NCBI GenBank assembly: GCA_025452005.1
Contig: JANWJK010000045.1
Span: forward strand, 1-64,000
Direction: 5' to 3'
Length of the DNA: 64,000 nucleotides
DNA from: Acetobacteraceae bacterium
GTDB lineage: Bacteria > Pseudomonadota > Alphaproteobacteria > Acetobacterales > Acetobacteraceae
Shown here: in pieces, positions 18,570-28,328 of the stretch
Layout: each line of letters starts with the position of its first letter
How positions within the stretch are numbered: the first letter of the stretch is position 1
Position numbers and translations under genes: made by a program
The notes under the pieces: generated by a model
What the model was told of the DNA's origin: nothing
The model's database searches: none
What the model saw: only the letters and a program-made list of their open reading frames with translations

Positions 18570-20063
18570 TCACTTGGCCGCCGCAATGGCGGCCTGATGG
18601 GTGGCGAGCAACATTCCGGCCAACTCGGCAACCCGTGGCTCGGCCTGTCGCTCCTGAAGCGAGCCAAACCCGATGAGCACCGCCTCGCCCGGCGCCCCAC
18701 GCTCGGACGGCGACGCGGCGGCCTCCAGCCCGCAACGCCTGGCGACGCCCGCCACATCGGCGGACGGTCCGAAATCGCTCGGGGGAAACCACGCGAGGTG
18801 AAGGCCGGCGTGCCCGCCCCAGATCAGCGAGGCAGCCCCGAAATGCTGCCGCAGCGCGTCGACCAGCGCAGCGCTGCGGCTGGCATAGGCCTTGTCCAGC
18901 CGGTGGACGTGTCGTGCGTAGCCGCCACCGTTCAACAGTTCGGCCAGCGCGGTCTCCTCCAGCCAGTGCCGGCTGTCGTCGATCAGCGCCCGGGCGGCGA
19001 GTGCCTGGGATATCAGCCGGTGCGGCATGACCATGTAGGCGAGCGTCACCCACGGTCCGAGCGACGCACCGAACCCGCCGATCAGGCACACCGACTCCTG
19101 CCGGTCCAGGCTCATCAACGGCGGCGTATGGACATTGTCGTAACGGAGATCGCCGTCGCAGTCCTCTTCCAACACCAGGGCGTCGGCACGTCCCGCCCAT
19201 TGCAGCAGCGCTGCGCGACGTTCCTCGGCAAGTGCCACGCCGAGTGGCCGCTGATGCACCGGGGTCACGTACAGCAATGCCGCTGGCCCCTCGGGCAGCC
19301 GCTCGGTGCGCAGTCCGCTGGCGTCCACCGGAACGCGGACCACATCGGCGGCCGCCCTGGTCAGGGCGCCCGCGGTCAGCGGATCGCAGGGATCCTCCAC
19401 CACGGCCCGCGCGCCTGGCCGCAACGCCACCTGAAGGGCGACATGCAGCGCCTGCTGGCGTCCGTTCACGATCACCACCTGGTCCGGCGCAATCGCCAGC
19501 CCGCGCGACGTGGACAGCCACGCGGCGATGCCGGTGCGCAGCGCAGGACTGCCGTCCGGCAGCTCGGCGCCGAGCTGCCGGCCGATGCGGTCGAGCGCGC
19601 CACGGATCAGCGTGCGCCAGCGCACCGCGGGGAACAGCGACGGGTCGGCATGACCAACCCCGGCCTCGGTCCAGGCGCGCGGCTGTCGGGCGGGGGGCGC
19701 GAGCGGCGTCTGCCGCTCCGCCAGTCCCGTGCCCTGGTGCAACGACGGGCGAGACACGAAGGTCCCTTTCGCCGGCATCGTCTCGAGGTAGCCTTCGGCG
19801 ATCAGCCGCTCATAGGTCAGCACGACGGTGATACGCGATATAGCGTATTGTTCCGCGAGCATACGGGTGGAAGGCATGCGCGAACCTGGCGCCAGCCGCG
19901 CGGAGGCGATGAGGTCGCGCAATTGGTCGTAGAGCTGCCGCTGCAGCGGCTGATCGCGCGCAAGGCTGAGCGGAAGCCGCACTACGCAGCTCCTGACCGC
20001 GTTGGATGAGCGCGTGACATGCTGCGGCCTGCCGGCATCGACCTGAACTCCCCGAGTGCCCAA
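18570..20063 (-). CDS. MocR-type regulator (GntR wHTH fused to aminotransferase-fold domain), start uncertain
   Basis: '[65 protein letters not shown]' then fold-type-I domain '[14 protein letters not shown]', '[12 protein letters not shown]'. Confidence 0.85.
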   Translation of the reverse strand: MGTRGVQVDAGRPQHVTRSSNAVRSCVVRLPLSLARDQPLQRQLYDQLRDLIASARLAPGSRMPSTRMLAEQYAISRITVVLTYERLIAEGYLETMPAKGTFVSRPSLHQGTGLAERQTPLAPPARQPRAWTEAGVGHADPSLFPAVRWRTLIRGALDRIGRQLGAELPDGSPALRTGIAAWLSTSRGLAIAPDQVVIVNGRQQALHVALQVALRPGARAVVEDPCDPLTAGALTRAAADVVRVPVDASGLRTERLPEGPAALLYVTPVHQRPLGVALAEERRAALLQWAGRADALVLEEDCDGDLRYDNVHTPPLMSLDRQESVCLIGGFGASLGPWVTLAYMVMPHRLISQALAARALIDDSRHWLEETALAELLNGGGYARHVHRLDKAYASRSAALVDALRQHFGAASLIWGGHAGLHLAWFPPSDFGPSADVAGVARRCGLEAAASPSERGAPGEAVLIGFGSLQERQAEPRVAELAGMLLATHQAAIAAAK

Positions 20064-20244
20064 GTGTCGTCGAAGTCGCTTTTGTCAACCTCGCCAAGTT
20101 CCGCAAAATCGTTCGTATTACGACTTGATCGCCGCGGGCCAGAAATATAGGGTGTTGACAGACTGCCGCGCAGAGACCCATTGGTTTGCCGCCAGATCGC
20201 GGTGGACCGGTCGGTCGCTGGCGCCTCATGAGGGCATACCAAAT

Positions 20245-21462
20245 ATGGTCGCATTTGCTGCCTATTGCCGGCAGTCGCTGGACGCCATCCGCGCACAGGG
20301 GCGTTATCGCGAATTCACCTCGTTGCAGAAGCAGGCCGAGCGTTTTCCGTATTACCGCCGCGGCGACGGCTCCGAGGTCCTGGTCTGGTCCTCCAACGAC
20401 TACCTCGCCATGGGCGGCCACCCCATCGTGGTAGAGGCCGCCTGCCAGGCCGCGCGCACTATGGGCGCCGGTGCCGGCGGCACGCGGAACATCAGCGGCA
20501 CCAGCCCATTGCACGACGCGCTCGAGGCAGAACTCGCTGCGCTGCACGGCAAGGCGGCGGCGCTGTTGTTCACCTCGGGTTTCGTGTCCAACCACGCCAC
20601 GCTCTCGACCGTGCTGAACAGCCAGCCCGCCGGTCCCGGCAATCCATGGCACGTGTACTCAGACGCCAAGAACCACGCGTCGATGATCGCCGGGATCAAG
20701 GGCTCGAAGGGCATCTGCCACATCTTCCGTCACAACGACACGGCGCATCTCGAGGAACTGTTGCGCGCCGCGCCGGCCGGAGCGCCACGACTGATCGCAT
20801 TCGAATCGGTGTATTCGATGGATGCCGACATCGCGCCGATCGAGGCGATCTGCGATATTGCCGAACGTTACAGTGCCGTGACATACCTCGACGAGGTGCA
20901 CGCGGTGGGGATGTACGGCGCGAACGGCGGCGGTGTCTCCGAGCGCGACGGGGTGGCGCATCGCATCGACATCATCGAGGGCACGCTCGCCAAGGCGTTC
21001 GGCTGTCACGGCGGCTATATCGCGGGCGACGCCGATGTCGTCGACTACGTCCGTTCGGTGGCGCCCGGCTTCATCTTCACGACCTCGCTGCCGCCGATGA
21101 CCGCCGCCGCCGCACTGGCCAGCGTGCGCCACGTGAAGGCCGACCACGCGCGGCGCGCCCGGCTGTTCGAGCGCGCCGACGCGCTGAAGCATCGCCTCGA
21201 TGCCGCCGGCCTGCCACGCATCGCGTCGGCCAGCCACATCGTACCGCTGCACGTCGGCGAGGCTGCGCTGTGCAGGGAGGTCAGCCGGCGCCTGCTCGAC
21301 GAGTACGGGATGTATGCCACGCCGATCAATTACCCCACGGTGCCGATCGGCGAGGAACGGCTGCGCTTCACCCCCACGCCGCTGCACACCGACGCCATGA
21401 TGACGGCGCTGGTCGACGCGCTGGGTGCCATCATGGCGCGGGCGCGACGCGCCGCCGCCTGA
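20245..21462 (+). CDS. hemA: 5-aminolevulinate synthase
   Basis: '[14 protein letters not shown]', '[43 protein letters not shown]', '[23 protein letters not shown]', '[14 protein letters not shown]'. Confidence 0.92.
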   Translation: MVAFAAYCRQSLDAIRAQGRYREFTSLQKQAERFPYYRRGDGSEVLVWSSNDYLAMGGHPIVVEAACQAARTMGAGAGGTRNISGTSPLHDALEAELAALHGKAAALLFTSGFVSNHATLSTVLNSQPAGPGNPWHVYSDAKNHASMIAGIKGSKGICHIFRHNDTAHLEELLRAAPAGAPRLIAFESVYSMDADIAPIEAICDIAERYSAVTYLDEVHAVGMYGANGGGVSERDGVAHRIDIIEGTLAKAFGCHGGYIAGDADVVDYVRSVAPGFIFTTSLPPMTAAAALASVRHVKADHARRARLFERADALKHRLDAAGLPRIASASHIVPLHVGEAALCREVSRRLLDEYGMYATPINYPTVPIGEERLRFTPTPLHTDAMMTALVDALGAIMARARRAAA

Positions 21463-21475
21463 TACACGCCCGGCG

Positions 21476-23464
21476 ATGATCACCGAACTCGGCCACTTCG
21501 CGCTCATCCTCGCGCTCTGCGTCTCGCTGACGCAGTCGCTGGTGCCGCTGATCGGGGCGGCGCGCGGCAACCTCGCGTGGATGGCCGTTGGCCGGAACGC
21601 AGCATTGGTGCAGTTCGCGCTGGTGGCGCTGGCGATGGCGGCGCTGATGCACGCCTACGTCACCTCCGACTTCTCGGTGGTCAACGTCGTGGAGAACAGC
21701 CACACCGACAAACCGTTGCTCTACCGGATCACCGGGGTGTGGGGGAACCACGAAGGATCGATGGTCCTGTGGGTGTTCATGCTCGGCGTATGCAGCGCGG
21801 CGCTGGCTTTGTTCTCCGGCAACCTGCCGCCTGATCTGCGCGCGCGCGTGCTCGCCGTCCAGGGTATGATCGCCACCGGCTTCCTGTTGTTCATCCTGCT
21901 CACCTCCAACCCGTTCCTGCGCACATGGCCGCCGGCGGCGAACGGCCACGGCCTCAATCCCGTGCTGCAAGACCCTGGTCTCGCGTTCCATCCGCCGTTC
22001 CTCTATCTCGGCTATGTCGGCTTCTCGGTCGGCTTCGCGTTTGCGGTCGCCGCGCTGATCGAAGGCCGCGTGGATGCCGCATGGGCGCGCTGGGTCCGGC
22101 CGTGGACGCTCGCCTCCTGGTGCGCCCTGACCATTGGCATCGCGATGGGAAGCTGGTGGGCCTACTACACGCTGGGCTGGGGCGGCTGGTGGTTCTGGGA
22201 CCCGGTGGAGAACGCCTCGTTCATGCCGTGGCTGGTCGGCACTGCGCTGATCCACTCGTCGATCGTGGTGGAGAAGCGCGACACCATGAAGAGCTGGACC
22301 ATCCTGCTGGCCATCATCACATTCTCCCTGTCGCTGGTCGGCACCTTCCTGGTGCGCTCCGGCGTGCTGACGTCGGTGCACTCGTTCGCCACCGATCCGG
22401 CCCGCGGCACCTTCATCCTGCTGCTGCTGGTGGTCGCGATCGGCGGCTCGCTGACGCTCTATGCGGTCCGGGCGCCGTCGCTGAAGGGCGGCGGGCTGTT
22501 CGCACCGGTCTCGCGCGAGGGCGCGCTCGTGCTGAACAATCTGCTGCTGTCCTGCGGCTGCGCCACGGTGCTGCTCGGCACGCTCTATCCGCTGTTCCTG
22601 GACGTGGTGGGCGGGCCGAAACTGTCGGTCGGCTTTCCGTTCTTCAACCGCACCTTCGTTCCGCTGATGGTGCCGATCATCCTGGCGGTCGGCATCGGCC
22701 CGATGCTGTCATGGAAGCGCGGCGATCTGCTTGGCGCGCTGCAGCGCCTGGGAGCGGCGTATGTCGCAGCGGCCGTCGCGGTGATGGTGGCGTTCTATGT
22801 CACGCATGGCGGCCCGATCCTGGCGGTGCTGGGCTTCGGGCTCGCCGCGTGGACCGGTGCCGCCGTGGTGGTGGAATGGGCCGAGCGCGTCCGCCTGTTC
22901 CGCGCCCCGGCCGCCGACAGTCTGCGCCGCGCCATCCATCTGCCACGCGCCGCCTATGGCATGAGCTTCGCGCATTTCGGCCTGGCGGTATCGATCGCCG
23001 GTTTCTCCGCCTCGGCGTTCGATGTCGAGGCGATCGAGACAGTTCGTATCGGCAGCGACCTGAAGGTCGCAGGCTACGTATTGCGTCTCGCCGATGTACA
23101 ACGGTTGCCTGGACCTAATTATATCGCTGACGATGCGACTGTGGAAATCAGCCGCGACGGGGGGTTGGTCGCGGTGGTGCACCCCGAGCGGCGCTTCTTC
23201 CCGCTGCAGCAGCAGACCACGAGCGAGACCGCGATCCGTACCAACCTGCTGTCGGACCTCTATGTCGCGCTGGGTGAAAGCGACGATGCCGGCAACTGGA
23301 CGCTGCGCGCCTACTGGAAGCCGCTGGTGCCGTGGATCTGGATGGGTGCGGTCATCATGGCCTTCGGTGGCATGGTCAGCCTGAGCGACCGGCGCTGGCG
23401 GATCGGCGCTGCGGCGCGTGCCCGCCGCAGCGGCCCCCTGTTGCAACCTGCCGCGGGCGAGTGA
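21476..23464 (+). CDS. ccmF: Cytochrome c heme lyase subunit CcmF
   Basis: 'YRITGVWGNHEGSMVLWV', WWD region 'LGWGGWWFWDPVENASFMPWL', multi-TM. Confidence 0.95.
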   Translation: MITELGHFALILALCVSLTQSLVPLIGAARGNLAWMAVGRNAALVQFALVALAMAALMHAYVTSDFSVVNVVENSHTDKPLLYRITGVWGNHEGSMVLWVFMLGVCSAALALFSGNLPPDLRARVLAVQGMIATGFLLFILLTSNPFLRTWPPAANGHGLNPVLQDPGLAFHPPFLYLGYVGFSVGFAFAVAALIEGRVDAAWARWVRPWTLASWCALTIGIAMGSWWAYYTLGWGGWWFWDPVENASFMPWLVGTALIHSSIVVEKRDTMKSWTILLAIITFSLSLVGTFLVRSGVLTSVHSFATDPARGTFILLLLVVAIGGSLTLYAVRAPSLKGGGLFAPVSREGALVLNNLLLSCGCATVLLGTLYPLFLDVVGGPKLSVGFPFFNRTFVPLMVPIILAVGIGPMLSWKRGDLLGALQRLGAAYVAAAVAVMVAFYVTHGGPILAVLGFGLAAWTGAAVVVEWAERVRLFRAPAADSLRRAIHLPRAAYGMSFAHFGLAVSIAGFSASAFDVEAIETVRIGSDLKVAGYVLRLADVQRLPGPNYIADDATVEISRDGGLVAVVHPERRFFPLQQQTTSETAIRTNLLSDLYVALGESDDAGNWTLRAYWKPLVPWIWMGAVIMAFGGMVSLSDRRWRIGAAARARRSGPLLQPAAGE

Positions 23465-23469
23465 CACCG

Positions 23470-24003
23470 ATGCGCCGTGTGCTGTTCCTGGCGCCGTTGT
23501 TGGTGTTCATGGTGCTCGCCTGGTATTTCGCATCCGCGCTGCGGCCCGACCGCAATCCGCAGGAGCTGCCATCGGCGATGATCGACAAGATGGCGCCGGC
23601 ATTCGACCTCGCAGGCCTGCACGGTGAAGGCGTCGCCCGCGACGCGTTGAAGGGCGCGCCGGTGCTGATCAACTTCTTCGCTTCCTGGTGCGTGCCGTGC
23701 CGCGTGGAGCACCCGCTGCTGATGCGGCTCGCCGAACAGGAGCACGTCGCCATCTACGGCATCGACTACAAGGACAAGCCGGAGGACGCGACGAAACTGC
23801 TGGCGCAATTCGGCGACCCCTACCGGCGGGTTGGCCTGGACCAGGACGGCCGCGTCGGCCTGGACTTCGGCGTCTACGGCGTGCCGGAAACCTACGTCCT
23901 CGATGGCGCGGGAAAGATCCGCAAGCGCTTCGTCGGCCCGCTGACCGCCGCTCAGGTGGACAACGACCTGCTGCCGCTGCTGCACAGTCTGCGCAGGTCA
24001 TGA
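23470..24003 (+). CDS. ccmG: Thiol:disulfide interchange protein CcmG/DsbE
   Basis: 'LINFFASWCVPCRVEHPLL', 'GVYGVPETYVLDGAGKIRKRFVGPLT', N-terminal anchor. Confidence 0.95.
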   Translation: MRRVLFLAPLLVFMVLAWYFASALRPDRNPQELPSAMIDKMAPAFDLAGLHGEGVARDALKGAPVLINFFASWCVPCRVEHPLLMRLAEQEHVAIYGIDYKDKPEDATKLLAQFGDPYRRVGLDQDGRVGLDFGVYGVPETYVLDGAGKIRKRFVGPLTAAQVDNDLLPLLHSLRRS

Positions 24004-24467
24004 GGCGCGTTGCCTTTGCGATCATGCTGTTGCTCGCGCTCGGATTGCGCGCGTTCGCGGTCGAACCGGCCGAGCGGCTGGCTGATCCCGCGCTGGAGTC
24101 ACGCGCGCGGGCAATCAGCGCGACACTGCGGTGCCTGGTCTGCCAGAACGAATCGATCGACGATTCCGGCGCGAGCCTGGCGCACGACATCCGCGTATTG
24201 CTGCGCGAAAGGCTGCTCGCCGGCGACACCGATGTGCAGGCACGTCAGGCGATCGTCGATCGCTATGGCGATTTCGTATTGCTGGACCCGCCTGTGAAGC
24301 CCGCCACCTATCTACTGTGGTTCGGACCCGCCGGGATGCTTCTGGCGAGCCTCGTCGGCACCGTTGTATGGCTGCGCCGCCGTCCGGTTGCGACGCCAAG
24401 CGTTGCGCCGCTGACGCCGCAGGAACAGGTGCGCCTCGAAGGGCTGCTGCGCGAGGCCGATTGCTGA
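24000..24467 (+). CDS. ccmH: Cytochrome c maturation protein CcmH/CycL
   Basis: 'ISATLRCLVCQNESIDDSGASLAHDIRVLLRERL', 'DRYGDFVLLDPPVKPATYLLWFGP'; ATGA overlap with ccmG. Confidence 0.95.
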   Translation: MRRVAFAIMLLLALGLRAFAVEPAERLADPALESRARAISATLRCLVCQNESIDDSGASLAHDIRVLLRERLLAGDTDVQARQAIVDRYGDFVLLDPPVKPATYLLWFGPAGMLLASLVGTVVWLRRRPVATPSVAPLTPQEQVRLEGLLREADC

Positions 24468-25843
24468 TGCTGCTTGTCGTCGTGCTTGCCGTGGTCGCGC
24501 TTGGCGCGCTGGCGCTGGTTTGCCTGCCGCTGCTGCGGGGCGCGCGGGGTGTCGCCGAGCGAGCGCAATTCGACCGTGTCGTCTACCGCGATCAGCTCCG
24601 CGACGTGGAGCGCGACCTCGCGCGTGGCGTGCTGAACCCCAACGAGGCCGAGTCCGCACGGCTGGAGATCCAGCGCAGGCTCCTTGCGGTGGATGAGGTT
24701 TCGCCAGGCAGGAATCTGACGTCGCGCCGCAGCCTGCGTCTCTCAGCCATCGTTGCCCTGGCGACGGCTTGCGGCGCGGGTGGGTTGTACTGGTGGTTCG
24801 GTGCAGCCTCGCTGCCCGACGCGCCCTACGTGATGCGGGTCGCGCAACGGACCGACACGCGGCCGGGCGCTCAGCATCTCGACATGCAGGATGCCGCCTC
24901 GCGGCTCGAGCAGAGGCTCCGCTCGGATCCCTCGAACGCGGAAGGCTGGCTGTTGTACGCGCACACCGTTGCGTCGCTGGGCAATTGGCCGAAGGCAGCC
25001 GATGCGTATCGCCACGCGATCGATCTTGGCCAGAAGGCGCCGGATGTGCTCGCCGGCTATGGCGAGATGCTGGTGCTTGCGGCGGAAGGGATCGTGCCGC
25101 CGGCGGCGCGCGAAGCCTTCGCCACAGCGCTCGCGGCAAATCCGAAGCACGACGTCGCGCGCTATTACCTCGCCCTGGCCGACAGCCAGGCCGGCGACGA
25201 TCCCAAGGCGATCCGTGCATGGCTGGCGCTGGCCGCCGATATTCCCGACGACTCGCCGATGCGCGAGTCGATCTCGCGCGGTATCGCCGCGGCGGCCAAG
25301 GCCGGCAGCCTTGCCGTGCCGCCTCTGCCGAAGGGCACGCCGCCGCCACCCGGCCCCACCGAGGACCAGATGGCCACCGCCGCGCAGATGCCGGAAGCGC
25401 AGCGCAACGAGATGATACGCGGCATGGTGGCGCAGCTCGCCGCGCACCTGGACAGCGAGCCTGGCGATCTGGACGGCTGGCTGCGTCTCGGCCGCTCCTA
25501 TTCGGTACTTGGCGAGACCGACAAGTCGGTCGATGCCTATGCCCATGCACAAAAGCTTCGACCGGACGATGTCGACATCAAGCTGCTGGCGTTCCGGGCG
25601 ATGATCGCCGGGCTGCAGCCGACCGACATCCTGCCGCCGCGGGCCCTGGCGCTGCTGCGAGAGGTCGCGACAACAGCGCCCGACCAGCCGGAGGTGCTCT
25701 GGTATCTTGGGGTCAACGCTGCGCGCGTCGGCCGCCCTGACGAGGCGCGCAGCAACTGGTCGAAGCTGCTGAGCGAACTGCCGCCGGACGGGGAAGACAG
25801 CAAGCTGGTCAAGAGCGCACTGGACTCACTTCCAGGGAAGTGA
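24467..25843 (+). CDS. ccmI: Cytochrome c maturation protein CcmI (TPR)
   Basis: Two N-terminal TM segments, 'DRVVYRDQLRDVERDLARGVL', TPR-like 'GWLLYAHTVASLGNWPKAADAYRHAI'; overlaps ccmH stop. Confidence 0.9.
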   Translation: MLLVVVLAVVALGALALVCLPLLRGARGVAERAQFDRVVYRDQLRDVERDLARGVLNPNEAESARLEIQRRLLAVDEVSPGRNLTSRRSLRLSAIVALATACGAGGLYWWFGAASLPDAPYVMRVAQRTDTRPGAQHLDMQDAASRLEQRLRSDPSNAEGWLLYAHTVASLGNWPKAADAYRHAIDLGQKAPDVLAGYGEMLVLAAEGIVPPAAREAFATALAANPKHDVARYYLALADSQAGDDPKAIRAWLALAADIPDDSPMRESISRGIAAAAKAGSLAVPPLPKGTPPPPGPTEDQMATAAQMPEAQRNEMIRGMVAQLAAHLDSEPGDLDGWLRLGRSYSVLGETDKSVDAYAHAQKLRPDDVDIKLLAFRAMIAGLQPTDILPPRALALLREVATTAPDQPEVLWYLGVNAARVGRPDEARSNWSKLLSELPPDGEDSKLVKSALDSLPGK

Positions 25844-25849
25844 GTCCAG
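25820..25849. terminator. Hairpin at the convergent ccmI/Rieske gene ends
   Basis: ctggactcactt-ccaggg-aagtgagtccag: perfect 12-bp stem, 6-nt loop, spanning the ccmI stop codon; no U-tract. Confidence 0.6.
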
Positions 25850-25858
25850 GTTCGCGCG

Positions 25859-27139
25859 CTACACCGTCTGCAGGATCGCTTCCTGCTTCATCTCCGGCGT
25901 CAGCTCCACGCGCCAGTCCTTGCTGCGCGGCAGCACCGCCTCGTGTGCCCGCAGCCCGTAGTAGCTGGTGCCGGTGCCGTCAGGTGAACCGCCCGCCTCC
26001 ACCGTCTTCACCGCCTGACGCAGCAGCTTGCGCGCCTGGATGATCGCCTTGTCGGCCGGGCCGAGATGCTCCTTCGAACGATCGACGATCCGCCCCATGC
26101 TCTCCTGGAGCGCGCGGTCCTGCGCGTTGATGCCGTCGATGCCTGAGAAGGTCTCGGTCCGCTGCACATCGCGGTCCAGCAGGTAGTCGTTGGAGCGGTT
26201 CGCCTTTGACCGGAACGTCAGCGGATCGACATGCAGCGGTCCGTTGCCGAGCCCGCGCTCGAGCTTGTCCTCTTCAGTCAGCGGTCCGTCGGGACAGTAG
26301 CTCCAGTTGTAGACCATGCAGTTCCCGTCATCCATCGGCACCCAGATGTGGCCGGCATCGAGATCCAGGCCGCTCTCCGAACGCGATGGCCTGATCTGGT
26401 GGAACGGCATGATGAAATGATAGGTGCGGATGTGTACATCGTCGCTGCCATCCAGCGGCCGGATGCCGGCGTACTGGTAGCCGTAGTCGGTGACGTCGAC
26501 GACGAGCTTCGGCGCCTTGCCGCGCACGAACGGGTTGGATGGCTTGATGCCGCCGCGCTTGGAGGCGTCCGTCAGCAGCCGGTGCAGGATCGGTGCGTGA
26601 GAGGTGTCGATGCCGCCTTCCAGCGCCTGTAGCCAGTTGCACTCCTCGATCACCTTGGTGACGTGGCGATTGGCCTCCGGCGCCTGCGTCCAGGCGAATT
26701 TTGGCAGCGGCGGCATCTTCTCCGCTGGGCCGAGATACGCCCATACGATGCCACCGAGCTCGCAGGTCGGATACGCGGTGACCCGCACCTTGTGCTTGAA
26801 GTCGTACTCCTCCGGTTCGTTCATCATGTCGATGCAGGCGCCGGAGACGTCGAACTTCCAGCCATGATAGATGCAGCGCAGGCCACATTCTTCGTTGCGC
26901 CCGAAATACAGCGAGACGCGACGGTGCGGGCAGAATTCCTCGATCAGGCCGATGCGGCCCTCGGTGTCCCTGAACGCCACCAGGTCCTCGCCGAGCAGGC
27001 GGACGCGTGCCGGCGGGCCATCGGGCTCGGCGACTTCGCGCGAGAGCAGCGCGGGAAGCCAGTACATGCGCATCGCGTTGCCCATGGGGGTGCCCTGTCC
27101 CACCCGGGTGACGAGTTCGTTTTCCTCGCGTGACAGCAT
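25859..27139 (-). CDS. Rieske [2Fe-2S] aromatic-ring-hydroxylating oxygenase, large subunit type
   Basis: 'EEFCPHRRVSLYFGRNEECGLRCIYHGWKFDVSG' Rieske motif; 'GIDTSHAPILH' region. Confidence 0.92.
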   Translation of the reverse strand: MLSREENELVTRVGQGTPMGNAMRMYWLPALLSREVAEPDGPPARVRLLGEDLVAFRDTEGRIGLIEEFCPHRRVSLYFGRNEECGLRCIYHGWKFDVSGACIDMMNEPEEYDFKHKVRVTAYPTCELGGIVWAYLGPAEKMPPLPKFAWTQAPEANRHVTKVIEECNWLQALEGGIDTSHAPILHRLLTDASKRGGIKPSNPFVRGKAPKLVVDVTDYGYQYAGIRPLDGSDDVHIRTYHFIMPFHQIRPSRSESGLDLDAGHIWVPMDDGNCMVYNWSYCPDGPLTEEDKLERGLGNGPLHVDPLTFRSKANRSNDYLLDRDVQRTETFSGIDGINAQDRALQESMGRIVDRSKEHLGPADKAIIQARKLLRQAVKTVEAGGSPDGTGTSYYGLRAHEAVLPRSKDWRVELTPEMKQEAILQTV

Positions 27140-27207
27140 CAGCGTGCTCCTTCCCTGAACTACAACCAGCCTAGACCGAGGCTGCCACCGCGACAACGCG
27201 GGTTCCT

Positions 27208-27290
27208 TGTCATTGCGAGGAGCGAAAGCGACGAAGCAATCCCCATGGGGTGAGAACCTTCAGGGGGCTTCGCTTCGCTCGCAATGACAC
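27208..27290. repeat. Dispersed palindromic element (family A), ORF-less copy
   Basis: ttgtcattgcgaggagcgaaagcgacgaagcaatccccatgg...ggggcttcgcttcgctcgcaatgacac. Confidence 0.9.
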
Positions 27291-27317
27291 GAGGCGGGTG
27301 ACCCCATGGCCCAACCG

Positions 27318-28301
27318 TCAGCGCCGCATTGCGTCCCACCACGGACACACGCCGCTCATCCGGTGAAAGTTGCCCTCCATCACCTGCAGCGGCGCGCGTA
27401 TCGCGTCCGGCGCTGCCATGGGAGGCGCGCCGTCGGGCCCCATCGCATCGAACAGGCCGTGATGGCCCCAGAAGCTGGCAACGGATGTCATCTCCTCCGG
27501 CTGCCACGTTGCATCGTCGACCTCCACACCGCCCCAGCCATATTCCACGAGGATGTCCGATGGCGTGTGCATATAGAATGACGTGACCAGGTCGTTCGGA
27601 TGCCGGCCGAGCGTTGCGACGATGCGGTCCTTCTCGCCCTGAGCGATGTCGTAACCCTGCCCGACATCGTCGAACGAATACAGTTCCACCATGAGGTGGT
27701 GCATGCCGGTGTGCGGTGCCTCGAACAGCGCCACGCTGTGATGGCGTGGGTTCGCATGCAGGAAGTACGCGGTGATCGGCTTTCGGATGAAGTCGCTGAT
27801 GCGGAAGCCCAGCAGGTCGCGATAGAACGCCAGCGCCGGTTCGATGCTGGTCACCATCAGCACCGCATGGCCCATGCCGAGCGGCCCGGTGCGGAAGCCG
27901 GAGATGGAGCGGCCGGGACGGAACGGCTCGTCGGCGATCTGCGCCCCGTGGAACGCCTCCAGCCGATTCCCTGACGGATCGGCGAACGAGATCAGGCCGC
28001 TGACGAAGCGCTGATCGGCGAGCGTGCCCGGCTCGCGCTTCACGGCGACGCCAGCCGCTTCAAGGCGCGCGGCAAGCGCATCGAGTGCCCTGGCGTCGGC
28101 AACCTCCCAGCCGAAATAGCGCTGCCCTTCCGGCATGGAGCTATCGATCACCAGCCGCTGCTTGCGATCGTCCATACGGAATGCGCGCACGCCGGCGCCG
28201 CGATCCACCGCCTGCATGCCGAGCCAGTTGGTCGCGTAGTTCGTCCAGTCGTCCAGCTTGCCCGTGCCGATGCCGAGATAGCCGAGTGCCTGGATGCTCA
28301 T
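27318..28301 (-). CDS. VOC-superfamily protein, type I extradiol (BphC-like) dioxygenase-like
   Basis: Two VOC modules; 'GMGHAVLMVTSIEPALAFYRDLLGFRISDF', 'HHSVALFEAPHTGMHHLMVE', 'MHTPSDILVEYGWGG'. Confidence 0.85.
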   Translation of the reverse strand: MSIQALGYLGIGTGKLDDWTNYATNWLGMQAVDRGAGVRAFRMDDRKQRLVIDSSMPEGQRYFGWEVADARALDALAARLEAAGVAVKREPGTLADQRFVSGLISFADPSGNRLEAFHGAQIADEPFRPGRSISGFRTGPLGMGHAVLMVTSIEPALAFYRDLLGFRISDFIRKPITAYFLHANPRHHSVALFEAPHTGMHHLMVELYSFDDVGQGYDIAQGEKDRIVATLGRHPNDLVTSFYMHTPSDILVEYGWGGVEVDDATWQPEEMTSVASFWGHHGLFDAMGPDGAPPMAAPDAIRAPLQVMEGNFHRMSGVCPWWDAMRR

Positions 28302-28328
28302 GTTTGGTACCTCCTGCCAGCGATATTA

